Shown here piece by piece: positions 4,912 through 5,041 of a stretch of 5,041 nucleotides of DNA. Position 1 is the first letter of the stretch. Each line of letters starts with the position of its first letter. Origin of the DNA: Anaerolineaceae bacterium. GTDB taxonomy: Bacteria; Chloroflexota; Anaerolineae; Anaerolineales; Anaerolineaceae. The notes under the pieces were generated by a model. The model ran no database searches and had not been told where the DNA came from. It worked only from the letters and a program-made list of their open reading frames with translations. The position numbers and the translations under genes are program-made. The DNA lies in NCBI GenBank assembly GCA_003448875.1, contig DLXG01000025.1, positions 1 through 5,041 of the forward strand, read 5' to 3'.

Positions 4912-5041
4912 ATGGTGACCGAGAGCGAAGAAATGTATTTGATAACGGCTGTGCTCCTCAAAGAGCGCGGCCTGGAAGAACCGCTGCCTGTCTCGCAGCT
5001 GGCCGAAGCGTTATCCATCCAGCCGGACTCCGCCCACCAGA
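4912..5041 (+). CDS. DtxR/MntR-family metal-dependent transcriptional regulator, N-terminal part only (cut by window edge)
   Basis: Only the first 43 residues are present. They start with E-S-E-E-M-Y-L and a helix (ITAVLLKERG), then P-V-S-Q-L-A-E-A-L-S-I-Q-P-D-S-A, the pattern of the N-terminal winged helix of DtxR, IdeR and MntR, where M/E-x-Y-L precedes VS-x-LA-x-x-L-x-V-x-x-x-S-V. Such proteins sense Fe(II) or Mn(II) and usually repress uptake genes or activate efflux genes. The metal-binding and dimerisation regions lie outside the window. ATG 4912 keeps the usual N-terminal helix, but AAGG at 4895-4898 is 13 nt away, so the ribosome site is poor; GTG 4915 is a close alternative. It is divergent from the ArsR-headed operon, sharing a 227-bp intergenic region. 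It may belong to a neighbouring iron/manganese locus rather than to the metal-resistance unit. Confidence 0.8.
   Translation, partial: MVTESEEMYLITAVLLKERGLEEPLPVSQLAEALSIQPDSAHQ

Noticed and set aside
1..5041. CRISPR array, tRNA, rRNA, transposase or integrase
   Set aside because: No spaced direct repeats, no tRNA-like cloverleaf, no rRNA sequence and no transposase or recombinase motif was seen on either strand.

Overview
The window is a bacterial metal-resistance locus. Nearly all of it is one compact operon on the minus strand, read from right to left, with a divergent regulator gene at the right edge. Genes are tightly packed (4-nt overlap, 1-nt gap, gaps of 21, 41 and 55 nt), Shine-Dalgarno sites are good (GGAGG type) and coding DNA is moderately GC-rich, while the only real intergenic region (about 4685-4911) is strongly AT-rich. 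The closest features I can recall (a CmtR-type cysteine pattern; an ATPase with an APC ion-path motif and HEISEF in the last helix) suggest Chloroflexota or Actinomycetota relatives. That placement is inference only, because no rRNA or tRNA is present.

Layout in transcription order: (1) an ArsR/SmtB repressor with the three-cysteine Cd/Pb site pattern of mycobacterial CmtR (4684-4325); (2) lspA, lipoprotein signal peptidase (4323-3841); (3) an N-terminally membrane-anchored class I SAM-dependent methyltransferase (3844-3215); (4) a membrane ICMT/PEMT-type methyltransferase (3173-2553); (5) a small DUF302 protein (2497-2111); (6) a P1B-type heavy-metal ATPase (2089 to beyond base 1, only its last residues cut off). 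The promoter is readable: TTGACA, a 17-nt spacer and TATCAT on the minus strand. Two AT-rich palindromes lie over the -10 box and just downstream of the expected start site, a natural place for the ArsR protein to repress. To the right, a DtxR/MntR-type regulator starts at 4912 on the plus strand and runs off the window; it has its own AT-rich inverted repeat upstream.

How it probably works (inference): Cd(II), Pb(II) or a similar soft metal binds the repressor and releases the promoter. The ATPase then exports the metal, while LspA and the two methyltransferases act at the membrane or envelope. There is precedent for the parts: the pbr lead-resistance operon contains an LspA-like protein (PbrC), and czc/ncc loci contain an ICMT-family protein (CzcN/NccN). 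The combination here, with a second membrane-anchored methyltransferase and a DUF302 protein, is the most interesting aspect of the window.
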